From Mactra quadrangularis (Eukaryota; Mollusca; Bivalvia; Venerida; Mactridae): a stretch of DNA of 64,000 nucleotides. Position numbers and translations under genes: made by a program. Every line of letters starts with the position of its first letter. Position 1 is the stretch's first letter. Location of the stretch: NCBI GenBank assembly GCA_025267735.1, contig CM046307.1:8562258-8626257 (forward strand), written 5' to 3'. Positions 1 to 10,220 of the stretch are shown here, in pieces. Below the pieces are notes generated by a model. The model was not told where the DNA came from and did not search any database. It worked only from the letters and a program-made list of their open reading frames with translations.

Positions 1-870
1 CCTTTCTCCTCGAAGATCAACAGTTATTCATGCAGCACATAATTCTAGTTTTGTACTTTTCAACTCATCATAAAAATCAAATGATTTTCGTCGTTTATAA
101 GTCAGTAAAATTGGTTTAAGTGCTGATTTAAAAAGCATCTGATCAGAAGCATTCACCCATACTACAATTATAATACTATTTTACTAAAAAAAAAATGTTT
201 ATTAGTGATCTACTTTTTCGGTTAGATGATTATTTGAGTCATTTAGTTATAACTAGTTTAAAGGGATTAGTAGGCAAATTTTTCAGTTCCAATTTTCCTG
301 GTTATGCATTATATTTTTATAATTGTGATTGAAACAAACAAACTGATATATTACTTGGCAAAATATTTCTATATTTTCTTTTTATATTTGGGATGTTTTC
401 TAACTAGACCCACGTCAGTCAGGTTAGCTAAAAATAGATTAGTGTTAAAATATGCATTTACTGATGAGAAGATACTAGAATTTGTAATTGTGCAACATTA
501 GTATAATTCTATTAAAAAGATATCATGGCCGCCTAAGAATGTTAAAAAGACAAGAAGCGACCAATAAAAATGTTTAATTTCAGCAAGTACGACACATAAA
601 AAATCTATAAATAACTTGGTGATTCCCTCAGTATCCTACTTTCGTTTTTAACAATGTGTATGCCACATGTTTTAATTCGTTCAGTTGAATGTTATAAGTG
701 ACAAATGTTATTAATAAGTGATTTCTTACGTTCTTAATACTGTTTTAAAGGCTAAACTTGGTTCTATACTTTTGGCACAGTCATTTGTCTGTATATCCCT
801 TTAAGTTATGACTAAATAATATACACAGTTCGCTTTAAAAGTTGTAGTACCAAATCCTGCTTTTAAGATG
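1..870. other. AT-rich non-coding DNA
   Basis: I see no gene, RNA or clear repeat here. The sequence is AT-rich with short homopolymers, such as a run of A near 187. The short open frame at 304-501 is low-complexity and hydrophobic, with no recognisable domain and no splice context, so I treat it as chance. Confidence 0.5.
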
Positions 871-1336
871 AACTGAGGTGCGTTCAACAATGCGAGCGCT
901 CGAGGCGACGACGAGCGGTCTTGTTCTGAACTTGTTCTGTTGCGAGTGCTCGCGAGCGCTCGCGATTTAGCTCGAGAGGAGTTTCGCTTAGATATCAAAG
1001 ATGGCGGCAGGAAAATTTAAATTTTTATCTCAAAGAGGTATCCCTGAAAAGTGGGACCCAAACGTGTGAGTTGTTTGTTCCATGTAACACATCCACGCAA
1101 TGCATATACTAGAATTTATTTGGTACAGTAAATTGTATCATAATGATTCATATATGATAAAAAAATGTGATAGATCTCATGTATCAGTAGAAATATTTGT
1201 CCCCCACCCGCTATTTGCAATAATGTGCTGTTTGATGCCATCTTGGATTTTACAGCGAGCGCTTGCAATCGTTCAATAGCCTAACAATTCGCAAAGCAGG
1301 CGCTCACTCGAGCGCTCGCATTGTTGCACGCACCTC
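871..1336. repeat. Inverted-repeat element with GC-rich GAGCGCTCG ends
   Basis: The left end (about 874-904) and the reverse complement of the right end (about 1307-1337) share GAGGTGCGT, one mismatch, then CAACAATGCGAGCGCTCGAG. This gives arms of about 30 bp around a 460 bp body. Inside there are further self-complementary CGAGCGCTCG motifs. The ends resemble those of hAT-like miniature elements (CAGAGGTGCG on the right side), but I could not find a convincing target-site duplication, so the class is uncertain. The candidate exon at 1001 lies inside it. Confidence 0.5.
1001..1065 (+). CDS. Candidate first coding exon, unknown gene
   Basis: An ATG in the context CAAAGATGGCGGCAG, which also matches the YY1 initiator-type site of many housekeeping promoters, opens a 21-codon frame (MAAGKFKFLSQRGIPEKW then DPN). 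It ends exactly at a strong donor, GTGAGT at 1066, in phase 2. The peptide has the flavour of a conserved N-terminus: GIP-x-KW recalls the start of RNA phosphatases of the DUSP11/capping-enzyme type. That is a weak resemblance, and no second exon could be found. The exon sits inside an inverted-repeat element, so it could be a captured or dead exon. Confidence 0.25.
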
Positions 1337-1956
1337 TGGTTTACATTTTCACCTTATAAAAAGAAACAAAGAGTCATTTGAGCAAGTTAAAAATATGAAG
1401 AACAAATACACAACTTTGACTAAGAGGCTATGTGCACTTAGCGAACAGTTAGCGAACGATTAAAACATGTTTGTAAAGTTGACACGATTCGGACGTTGTC
1501 TATTTCTCGTTAGTTTTTTTATTGGAGTGTGTGTTTTACCAATCCAAACTTTTCGTCTTAATTTGTTAGTTAACACTCAAACGTGTCAATTTTATTTAGC
1601 CCATCGATATTTTTTCCTTGTAGAGCATTATTCAACGAAGAAAATATGTTATGATAAATCAAAATAAGTTTGGTTCGTTTCCCTAGCTGTGTCCATTTGC
1701 GGCCGTAACGTTTTCGAGTCAAAAACACCATATACATGAACATGTTTATGGATACATGTATATTGTTATAGTGTTTTTGAGTCTAAATCGTGCCGGTTGC
1801 CTATGGCTTGGTCTATGTACAATGATGGAGTTTAGTTATGTCAAAAAAGAGCGTACAGCTGCTCCAGCAACAATACGTTGACTAAGCTCATCGATAAGAC
1901 TAAAGATCGAGGATTGCCCGCAAGACTGTAGTAAGAGCATTGCGTTAAAGACCGAG
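1337..1956. other. Non-coding, with a small imperfect hairpin
   Basis: No gene is visible. At about 1716-1784 the segment AGTCAAAAACACCATATACATG recurs inverted as CATGTATAT...GTGTTTTTGAGTC, making an imperfect hairpin. A related half (AGTCAAAAACACTATATGTATG) occurs near 5231, so this is probably a small interspersed repeat. Confidence 0.35.
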
Positions 1957-2064
1957 TTACTGCAGTCTTACGGTCAACCCTCGAAATATATTACTACAAT
2001 AACCTTTATGAGCGATGAAAAGCACCATGAAAACAAACCAATAAAACCAAGCACTAATACTTAC

Positions 2065-2457
2065 CTCGACAATTTCATTCATTTCTTTTCTACTTATATA
2101 TCCATCTCCGTTTATATCATACATTTCAAAAGCCCATCTTAATTTACTTCCGGTATTTTTGTCATTACCTGATACACAAAGTCCAATCAAAAACTCTTTG
2201 AAATTCACAGTCCCGTTTCCATCACGGTCAAATGTCCGGAATATATGTTCCGCGAACGTCGAAGCATCTCCCGCGAAAAGTGAATTATAAACTTTTTTGA
2301 ATTCTTCCTTCGTCAGTTCTGACTTATCCGAAGCTAAACTGCTCTGGTACTCCGCGTACCAATTCTGAATCTCTTCCGGGGATATATTAACATCGTTACT
2401 CAATTCCTGAAGAGTTTTTGGGTGTAATTTCGCGCACTTGGAAGACTTGCCGCCCAT
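2065..2457 (-). CDS. Neuronal calcium sensor family protein, exon 1 (gene A)
   Basis: This is the first coding exon of a recoverin/NCS/visinin-like EF-hand protein. The frame starts MGGKSSK, with Gly2 and a Ser at position 6 as expected for an N-myristoylation signal. It runs 131 codons to a donor at 2064 (GAG|GTAAGT, phase 0). EF-hand 1 is degenerate, as is usual in the family. EF2 has a full loop (DRDGNGTVNFKEF), and EF3 has another (DINGDGYISRKEM). The fourth hand must be on a later exon to the left of the window, because the terminal exon at 6432 is upstream of this gene and belongs to gene B. Close similarity to gene B in sequence, length and intron position argues for tandem duplication. 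Such proteins are calcium-myristoyl switches that regulate receptors, kinases or channels. I cannot say which subfamily this is. Confidence 0.85.
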
Positions 2458-4404
2458 ACTGTCTTATATGGAATATATTTCTCTTTGTGAAATGTAATCT
2501 AATACCTGAAAAATTCAATGTAACATTTTAAACTCTTTGTGAATAAGGTTGGCCTTGAGGTACAACAACATTTAATCAAATTAATGTACAGTTTAACATC
2601 GGAAATCTTAACCTTCTGAGTTTTGTGGTCCTTTTGGATCCGGAAACATTCTCTCTCTCGGTCCCATTGTGGATATCAAAATAAAAATGCTCTAAGAAAT
2701 TCGAAAAACCTTGTAATATCCGAACTTTTGTTCAATCAAAGGGGTGTTTGAGTATTTACAAGTTTCTCTGTAATGATACTGTAAACATTCGCCTATTCAT
2801 TTGATTTAAAACCTCCGAGACATGTGACAAATAAACCTTTCACAAAAGTTAGAAAAGATTTTTTTTTAAATTCGTGTTTAGTAACCTACTTCAAGCAGAA
2901 GTTTTTACACTGTAAAAGATGTTTTATTGGATCAAATTTATACATACCGAATAATTGAAAACTCACGAACTATAAGTATTAATAAGATATTTTCAAGGTG
3001 ACTACAAGCCGAATTCAAGTTTGAAACTACGATTTCTAAATTGACTCGACAACTCACCACTTAGACATGCAAACCATTTTTTAAAATCGAAGTACTCGGC
3101 CCTGATTTGTGTCATTATTGTTAATATATCATGTAAGTCTGTCGGCCAATAAGGAAAAATTTATAAATGCGATAATTGTCGATACTGAACAAACTAGACG
3201 AAGTAGTGTATTCATAAAACTATCAAAGTTTTCAAAGAAAAACAGTTGCTTTACAAATGCACATTCTATAAGCATTCACAATAAAAATAACGCGACAAAG
3301 TTTTCAAAGAAAAACAGTTGCTTTACAAATGCACATTCTATAAGAATTCACAATAAAATAACGCGACAAAAATGTTGCATATACAATAGCGACAACGCTG
3401 ATAAACATCTTGTATGTACATGTACAATCTCGTCCATAAAGATTTCAGTATTGTTCAACTACACCCAGGTTTAACATTAAAGGTACTCATTCACAGATTT
3501 CAACTTAAGTTTCAGCTTTTTCTCAAACTATCAAAATTGTATGGAAACATTTTTTGAAGCAGTAAATTAGTGTTTAGATAGTGACAGTTTAGTGCAAATT
3601 GACAAACAACCACAAATGATGGTGTTTTAAGTAGTAAAAATCCACCCCGTATGTCACGGTATAGACACTTTTGGTGCATTTTGTGACTTTTATTGTATAT
3701 TTCTTGCAACCTATTGGTCAGTTTGTCTTAAAATATTTAGGTTTTTTCATACAAATACAGACACTGAATGGTAAGTTAATAATATAGAAAAATCTTAACC
3801 AAATATGTGAACTAGTACCTTTAAGGAAGATATGCAACATTTCTTTAAAATAAAAAGTTAAATATTATTATAATTACCCCCAACAGATGTGATCTTCCTT
3901 CTTCAGAAGTGTAATAATTCCTTTGAATTAATTCAATTTCTACGAATAAAATGCTCAAATAAGTGAGAGAAAAACTAATTTCAAATTTTAACACACATCA
4001 GCGCAGTACTTTAAATGAACCTTATATTTCATAACCAATTTTAGAACTAAGTGGGTATATACCTAAATATCTCGACCAAATCACAGTTTTTTCATCCATG
4101 AAGTTTAATATTTGTTTAAATACTACTACAAGGAGTTAAAATGTTGACAAAGTAGATTTGAATGGTTGAAAAGAAATAAGAGATTTTTATGCATACAGCA
4201 ATAATTTTCGTGTTTTATTCTGTCAATAATGAAAAGGTTGACAATTGACATAATTATACTCGGTGTTTAAAGTCACGTGATCTACGATAATAGCTAGTAA
4301 GCCAAACCAAATTTTCCTCGCCATTTTCTCTCAAGTTCAAGACATGCTATGAATGTGGACGATTAAAATCTATTAAAAGTGATGATTATAAATACATATA
4401 CATG
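2458..4404. other. Non-coding upstream region of gene A
   Basis: This stretch lies 5' of the gene A exon and probably holds its 5' UTR and promoter, but I see no decisive core promoter element. It contains the 72 bp duplication described separately. The longest open frame (3109-3474) crosses that duplication and encodes no recognisable domain. Confidence 0.4.
3224..3370 (+). repeat. Two tandem copies of a 72 bp unit
   Basis: A unit beginning CAAAGTTTTCAAAGAAAAAC at 3224 is repeated from 3296, and the second copy is one base shorter (AATAAAATAAC against AATAAAAATAAC). Only a few bases differ, so the duplication is young. It creates an internally repeated open frame that I do not regard as a gene. 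Confidence 0.85.
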
Positions 4405-4720
4405 AGCAATAGTCCAGTGATAAGACGCGCGCTGAGGGATCGAGAGGTCCTGGGTTCGAATCCCACAAGTGACACAACTAATTTCCTTGAGCAAGAAATT
4501 TACCTACAGTTGTTCCACTCCACCTAGGTGTAAATGGGTACCTGCGAGGGTGGTATAATTCCGTTGCGCCAATTTGTCGGCTGCACTAATAAGCAGAGTA
4601 AAGACTCAGGGAGATATATAGATAGATACCAGTATCCCGATGACCAGGGGTAATACCTGTGAAGTCGGTGAACGTGCATAAGCATGAAACTTAGGCTATA
4701 AAACAGCCATTACATTATAT
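4405..4720 (+). mobile_element. tRNA-derived SINE with conserved central domain
   Basis: The 5' part is tRNA-like: an A-box-like stretch (TAGTCCAGTGATAAG) is followed by a perfect B box, GGTTCGAATCC, at 4453-4463. The body carries CACCTAGGTGTAAATGGGTACC, a motif of the kind found in the conserved central domain of many mollusc and other invertebrate SINEs. The 3' end has a small hairpin (GGCTATAAAACAGCC). It is transcribed by RNA polymerase III in such families. The exact family and ends are uncertain. Confidence 0.7.
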
Positions 4721-4830
4721 TGTACTATTAATATAGTAAAATAAACTCTGTAAAATACTGATATGTATACTCTTTATTCAAATTCATGATCTAAATACAT
4801 ATTGACTATATATAATCAACTGAAACAGCG

Positions 4831-4920
4831 TGAATAATTTCACGGTGACTCTATATTTCAATTGCTCGCTGTCTAACAATTGTAATGTTGCGATGTAATC
4901 AGTCACCGTGAAATTATTCA
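4831..4920. repeat. Perfect 20 bp inverted repeat with 50 bp loop
   Basis: TGAATAATTTCACGGTGACT at 4831-4850 returns as its exact reverse complement at 4901-4920. The arrangement looks like a tiny foldback element or its remnant, just upstream of another inverted-repeat element. Confidence 0.75.
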
Positions 4921-4963
4921 AACTTTGACAGTCGAGAAAAAATAAACTTTACAATAGATGAAA

Positions 4964-5182
4964 TTTATTGTACGATTATATTGAACTGTCCGATTGCATA
5001 AATTAAAACGTCAAATTACACGGTATACTAAATTCAGCCAGATGAGATATAGACACTAAATTAACCTATACATAGTAATTTTTAGTGCAAATTTCTATAA
5101 TTAGAACGCGGAAAATAATATATAAAGTGTGCGATAACTGTGTAATTATGCAATCGGACAGTTCAATACATTGTACAATAAA
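4964..5182. repeat. MITE-like element with about 37 bp inverted ends
   Basis: The left arm contains ATTGAACTGTCCGATTGCAT (4979-4999), and the right arm carries the reverse complement (about 5147-5166). Similarity continues outward through TTTATTGTAC. The 219 bp body has no open frame. This is a typical non-autonomous DNA transposon layout. Neither a target-site duplication nor a superfamily could be settled. Confidence 0.6.
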
Positions 5183-5535
5183 ATAAGAAAATAATGTGAA
5201 AAAGCATATGCGGCCGGCACAGATCCGAGTCAAAAACACTATATGTATGTTTTTTTACAGAAATCGTGGCAGTTTCCTTTAGATGGGGAAAACGCTTCTA
5301 CATTCTGCATCTATATATAACACCGGGAAGAAGATCAACATGTACATGTTTTAAGATATAGAAATTTCATGAATCTCCTTGCATAGTCATACACGGTCAA
5401 CATGGCACAGAAACATTGAGGGAAACATGCACCGAAGATAAAAATACATTGAATTTGATAAAGTCGTTAAATATAAAAAATTAGTTAATATGCGAAGATC
5501 AATTTATAGTCTTATGCGCTTGGATATAATATAAT

Positions 5536-6290
5536 ATGATATTACATGACATGACATGACATGACATGATATGACATGACATGACATGACATGACATGAC
5601 ATGACATGATATAATATGACATGACATGACATGATATGATATGACATGACATGGTATGATATGATATGATATGATATGATATGATATGATATGATATGAT
5701 ATGATATGATATGATATGATATGATATGATATGATATGATATGATATGATATGATATGATATGATATGATATGACATATGATATGACATGACATGACATG
5801 ACATGATATGACATGGTATGATATGATATGACACATGACATGACATGACATGACATGACATGACATGACGTGACGTGACGTGACGTGACGTGACATGACA
5901 TGACATGACATGATATGACATGGTATGATATGATATGACATATGACATATGACATGACATGACATGACATGATATGACATGGTATGATATGACACATGAC
6001 ATGACATGACATGACATGACATGACATGACGTGACGTAACGTGACGTGACGTGACGTGACATGACATGACATGACATGATATGACATGGTCTGATATGAT
6101 ATGATATGATATTATATGACATGACATGACATGACATGATATGACATGGTATGACATGGTATGATATGATATGACATATGACATATGACATATGACATGA
6201 CATGACATGACATGACATGACATGACGTGACGTGACGTGACGTGACGTGACATGACATGACATGACATGATATGATATGATACGATACTG
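5536..6290. repeat. Pentanucleotide microsatellite (ATGAC/ATGAT/GTGAC), about 750 bp
   Basis: The whole stretch is a 5 bp repeat with three main variants arranged in blocks: ATGAC runs, a long pure ATGAT run (about 5650-5772), and GTGAC runs at about 5868, 6028 and 6225. Because the period is 5 and few variants make stops, long open frames appear on the minus strand in every frame (MSCHV/ISYHI peptides). These are artefacts. It lies about 140 bp downstream of the stop codon of calcium-sensor gene B, so it is probably in or near that gene's 3' UTR. Confidence 0.95.
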
Positions 6291-6431
6291 TTCTTCTTCG
6301 CCAACACAAAACCTCGAACACCACAATGGAAATAAGAGTTTATTTAATCTTTTACGAGCCGTCCTTGATGTGTAACGTTGTTTGACATGGCTTTTCAGTA
6401 TTTCATACATCTATGCTTTGTTAAATATTTG

Positions 6432-6635
6432 TTATGGATCAGGATTTGTATTTGGATCAGGATCACACTCTAACAGTTTTATAACAACAGCGTCCTCCTT
6501 TGCTCCATTCTTAAATTCTTCATATGTAATTTTCCCATCTGCATTAGTATCAAACCGATGGAAAAATAAGTCCGCCATTTCTTCAGGGCTCTTGATTCCA
6601 TCAGGTAATACGAAGTTTGTCATCCTGAATATCGC
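6432..6635 (-). CDS. Neuronal calcium sensor family protein, last exon (gene B)
   Basis: This is the terminal coding exon of the gene whose first exon is at 13211-13615. The acceptor reads TTTCAG|GCG with the exon beginning at 6635, phase 0, matching the phase-0 donor of exon 1. It encodes 67 residues starting AIFRMTNFVLP, includes the fourth EF-hand (loop DTNADGKITYEEF), and reaches the family's usual C-terminal LLECDP. A short Asp-Pro/Asn-rich tail, DPNTNPDP, is added before the TAA at 6434-6432. The joined protein would be 202 residues, close to the family norm of about 190. The tail after CDP is slightly longer than usual. Confidence 0.85.
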   Translation of the reverse strand, partial: AIFRMTNFVLPDGIKSPEEMADLFFHRFDTNADGKITYEEFKNGAKEDAVVIKLLECDPDPNTNPDP

Positions 6636-8779
6636 CTGAAATGATAATGGCGTCAATTATGTAAAGCTATTTGGTTGGGTTTTATAGTTCTAGGCGTTAA
6701 GCGTATAAAAATATAGCTGACAGAACCGAGCAGAATATATAATTTATTTCAGTAACGTATACATTAGTATCTAGTTAAAACAAATGAATATAAACAATGT
6801 AATAGTACATCAGCTATCTCGAGTCTAGATTCTCTGTCTATATGATAATACCGATGATCACTAGGCACAGGTTAGACTGTATATTACATTGTAAAGTACA
6901 TTACATTTACATTGAACTTTTGCTGAAATTTTATGACCGGCACTGGAAACAAATGTTTATATTTCTGCATGTTTACATGTTTGAATTGCCTATGGACGAA
7001 TGTCTTTTTTATCAATAAAATAATGTCTATATCTTTGTATCAGTCACGCAACACACAACACCAAACACCCACACACTCTCACCCCGCCTCACTCACGTTC
7101 ACTCACAGATTGTACCATATTTACCATTTTTCAAAATGTAAAACAAATTTGGCCAGCAAGTGAATGGCCTTGGCGTTAAGTATTTTTGTTAAACTGAGAC
7201 CAATGTATCTACAATTTAATTCCGACACTTGAATATAATTATAGAATAAAATTTTGTTCATAACTTGGCAAATATAAAAGTGTGTGTAAATAATATACAT
7301 TTGTGTAATTAACAAAACGGGAAAATATGAAAGAAATCTAATCTAATCTATGAAAGAAATGTGATATTTTTCCATGCTGCTTAAGAGCAATTATATTTCA
7401 AATTGAAAGCACGCACAGTAGTTTTTACTACTCATAACTACGCTACAGCTGACAATAAGATTTGAGCTTATGCAATGAAATAAAGAATGGCTAATATTAA
7501 CTCCCACATAAAAGAATCCCACATTCAAAATATTTGACAAATGACTTCGATATAAATTATACACTTGTATTGTATAAGTTTCATAATATCAAGTCATATG
7601 TTTCAAGCTCTATTCAATATTCACGATGAAAGGACATAAATTAACGAAGTTATGATTTATATAATATTCACACAGAAAAAGTTTCGGTACGGCATACGAA
7701 ACGATTGTCACGCTTTTCCGTTTAGAAAAATTACTTCAAATTTTAAAGGGTGGAATTTGATAGTAACCATTGACTAAAATCATAAAAAAATAATCAAGTC
7801 TTACAAAAGAACTAATTCGGAACTCAAATTTGTGGGGTTTTATTGCTGAAAAACACTAAATACCGATAAAATATTTTTGTTCTTTGTAGACATATTTTCA
7901 TTTTAAAGGTGTAAGTTGGTTTGTACCGCAGGGGAAACCCCAAATAGTTGTTTGTTGGGTTTAACGCTGTAGCAACACATTGTATAGGTCATATAACGGC
8001 GGTCAGTCAACCTGCTCACTCCTCCTGGAAAGGCTAAATCTCTGGATTTAGCTGTTAACTCACTACTAAGCGCATAGTTTTGTCAGTGACTCACAACTGT
8101 CCTACATAATTAAAAATCATTGGTAGGAGGAAGAATGTAATCGGGAGCATGCCCCGCCCGGGCCCTAAATATTTGAATCCGGATATAGTCTATAATCTAG
8201 TTAATAAAGTAAAGTTCATGAAATCTTCATAATTCCCTCTCAAATCGTGTGACCGCTTGTTAGTGAATAAAAAAGTGAACAAAATGTTCCAACAAAGTAA
8301 ATTCAATTCTGCTTTTTATTTGAGACCTTGGCAGAGAACTTCTTCTCCATAAATACATCATAACCATAATCAAATAACCCATTTACAGTTAATTGATTCT
8401 ACTAAGTTTGATTTGGTATCAATAACGTCCTTTGATTAATAAATTAGATACTATACTCTATCTTTAATGTGGCCGAGCTGTTTGATATCAGACGAATTTA
8501 GGGTTTTGGGGGGAATATATAGGACCATTTCATTAATTGTAAATCGATTTTCGATGCAGAATAGTCCTTTCTAGAGCAGATAGTAAAAAAGATTTGACGA
8601 TCAAGCCTTTTTTTGTGAGCTTGGTGACGAGTTGATAACTACGACCGTTGAACAGGCGTTAGAGACCTTTTTCTGTGTACTATAATAAGGAAAATTCGGG
8701 TCTATCACCTGTGGGTCTAACAGAAGTGCAGCCTGGAAGTAGCACTATGATTTATAAATTGGGCCATTGATTCAATAGG

Positions 8780-8945
8780 GTTACATTTGGCGCAAAACGA
8801 TAAAAATCGATAAAAAATCATGATCCGATATGAGATTCTAACCCACGATCTCTCAAGTCATAAGCGGGCACTCTACCACATCGCCATAAAAGCTACTTTG
8901 AAGGCAAGGGAGTACAAGAAGTGCTGTTTTATACCTCTGCTATAA
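8780..8945 (-). mobile_element. tRNA-derived SINE, family 2, copy 1
   Basis: Read on the minus strand it starts with a tRNA-like head, TTTTATGGCGATGTGGTAGAG (A box region), and a B-box-like GGGTTAGAATC. The same head recurs at about 9050-9190 and 62850-62975 in the same orientation. Each copy is followed on the plus strand by a conserved GAAGGCAAG and a GTGCTGT-type segment. It is probably non-functional, because its B box is mutated. Confidence 0.65.
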
Positions 8946-9039
8946 ACACCCCATGCTTAACTGAATTCGTCTTCGAAATTTTGAGCTTGAATATCAGTGG
9001 GACAATCTTAAGATGCAAGCTGACTCTTTTTAGTGTTTT

Positions 9040-9195
9040 TTTACGTTGGGCGCCACATGCAACCCGATAAAATCCATGGTCCAGACTGAGATTCGAACCA
9101 ACGACTTCTCGAGTCGTAAGCCGACACTCTACCACATTGCCATAAAAGCTACCTCAAAGGCAAGGGTGCACAAGTGACGTATTATACCTCTGTTA
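9040..9195 (-). mobile_element. tRNA-derived SINE, family 2, copy 2
   Basis: This is the same family as the copy 250 bp to the left. The minus strand has TTTTATGGCAATGTGGTAGAG and GGTTCGAATCTCAG, a better B box than copy 1. The segment AAAGCTACCTCAAAGGCAAGG on the plus strand matches the equivalent part of the other copies. The open frame at 8929-9135 is only a shadow of this repeat. Confidence 0.65.
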
Positions 9196-9965
9196 CAATA
9201 TTAATTACTATTTCCTGTGCAATATAATTTTATAGAATAGCATCACAGTGTCATACTACTGTACATAGTTTGTTTATTTCACAATGTGTTATTTTACCAT
9301 AGTATAAAATGACAGAGGAAAAATAGATTTCTTGCAGGGAGTATTTAATTATCAAATCAAAAATGCATACGAAACGCATACATAATATGCAAGCGGATAC
9401 ACAAACTGAAAGACCCCATCACTGCATGTCGTCAGATAACCTTGTAGAGTGTAAGTTAATACTTAAATGGTTTCATGACATCCTACTTTAACATAAATTT
9501 AAAAGCATTATAAACATTGTCATTAAAAGTTAAAGCCATATCTTAAGACAGATATAACATACGGTATCAGCTAGTTCGCATCGCTGTGCTTCCCGTTTCT
9601 AGTAGAAAAGGGTTATCGTGAATCTCGATCTCAAAAATCTTGATAACATCAAAGTACGAGGCATTTCTTTAACGAAAAGAATTTTAAATGCCCTAATTGT
9701 CAGTTATTTGCATACCACTTGCACCTAAGCATTTTATATAATTATGCCAAATGATCCGTAAATTTGTGGTACATAAGTGATTTAGATGCCTCAAAACAGC
9801 TTTTCATTTTAAATGACAATACTTCAATATCAAGCTAAGAGTGTTTAAATTAGAAGCATGAGATCTATTTTACTGAACTTCTTTAAAACTTAGCGAATCT
9901 TACATCCGTTTATACAAAAGAAAATGTATAACAGTTGCTTGAATCTACCTTACTATCCCTACTCA

Positions 9966-10220
9966 CATAGGCGGGTCTAGCGGGGGGGGGTCAGGGGGAC
10001 CCCTGAGATTTCCAAAATGTACCGGTCCATTAGTGTATTTCTTGACTGTATGTCATTTTTAAGTAGCATGAAGCATTTTTTCTCAGTGCTTAACATAGAT
10101 TTAATGGTTATTTTGTTTTTATTATTAATATGTTGCATTATTCTGCAAAATGTGTATAATGTGGTTGTGGTTCAAAAGTTCGGACTCCCCCCTAGAAAAA
10201 AAAATCCTAGATTCGCCCCT
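9966..10220. repeat. MITE-like element with GGCGRRTCTAG ends
   Basis: The left end reads GGCGGGTCTAG followed by a run of G. The right end is the inverse, CTAGATTCGCCCCTG, preceded by CCCCCCTAG. This pattern (GGGGCGAATCTAG plus G-runs) is common at the ends of small hAT-like elements in marine animals. The interior open frame (10017-10301) has no domain. No clean 8 bp duplication is visible. Confidence 0.5.

Noticed and set aside
4409..4475. Possible functional tRNA gene
   Set aside because: The B box is perfect, but the acceptor and anticodon stems do not fold properly. The conserved SINE body follows directly, so it is a SINE head.
5499..6410. Long minus-strand open frames in all three frames, encoding MSCHV/ISYHI-type peptides
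   Set aside because: They are produced by a 5 bp microsatellite that lacks stops in every frame. There is no start context or domain.
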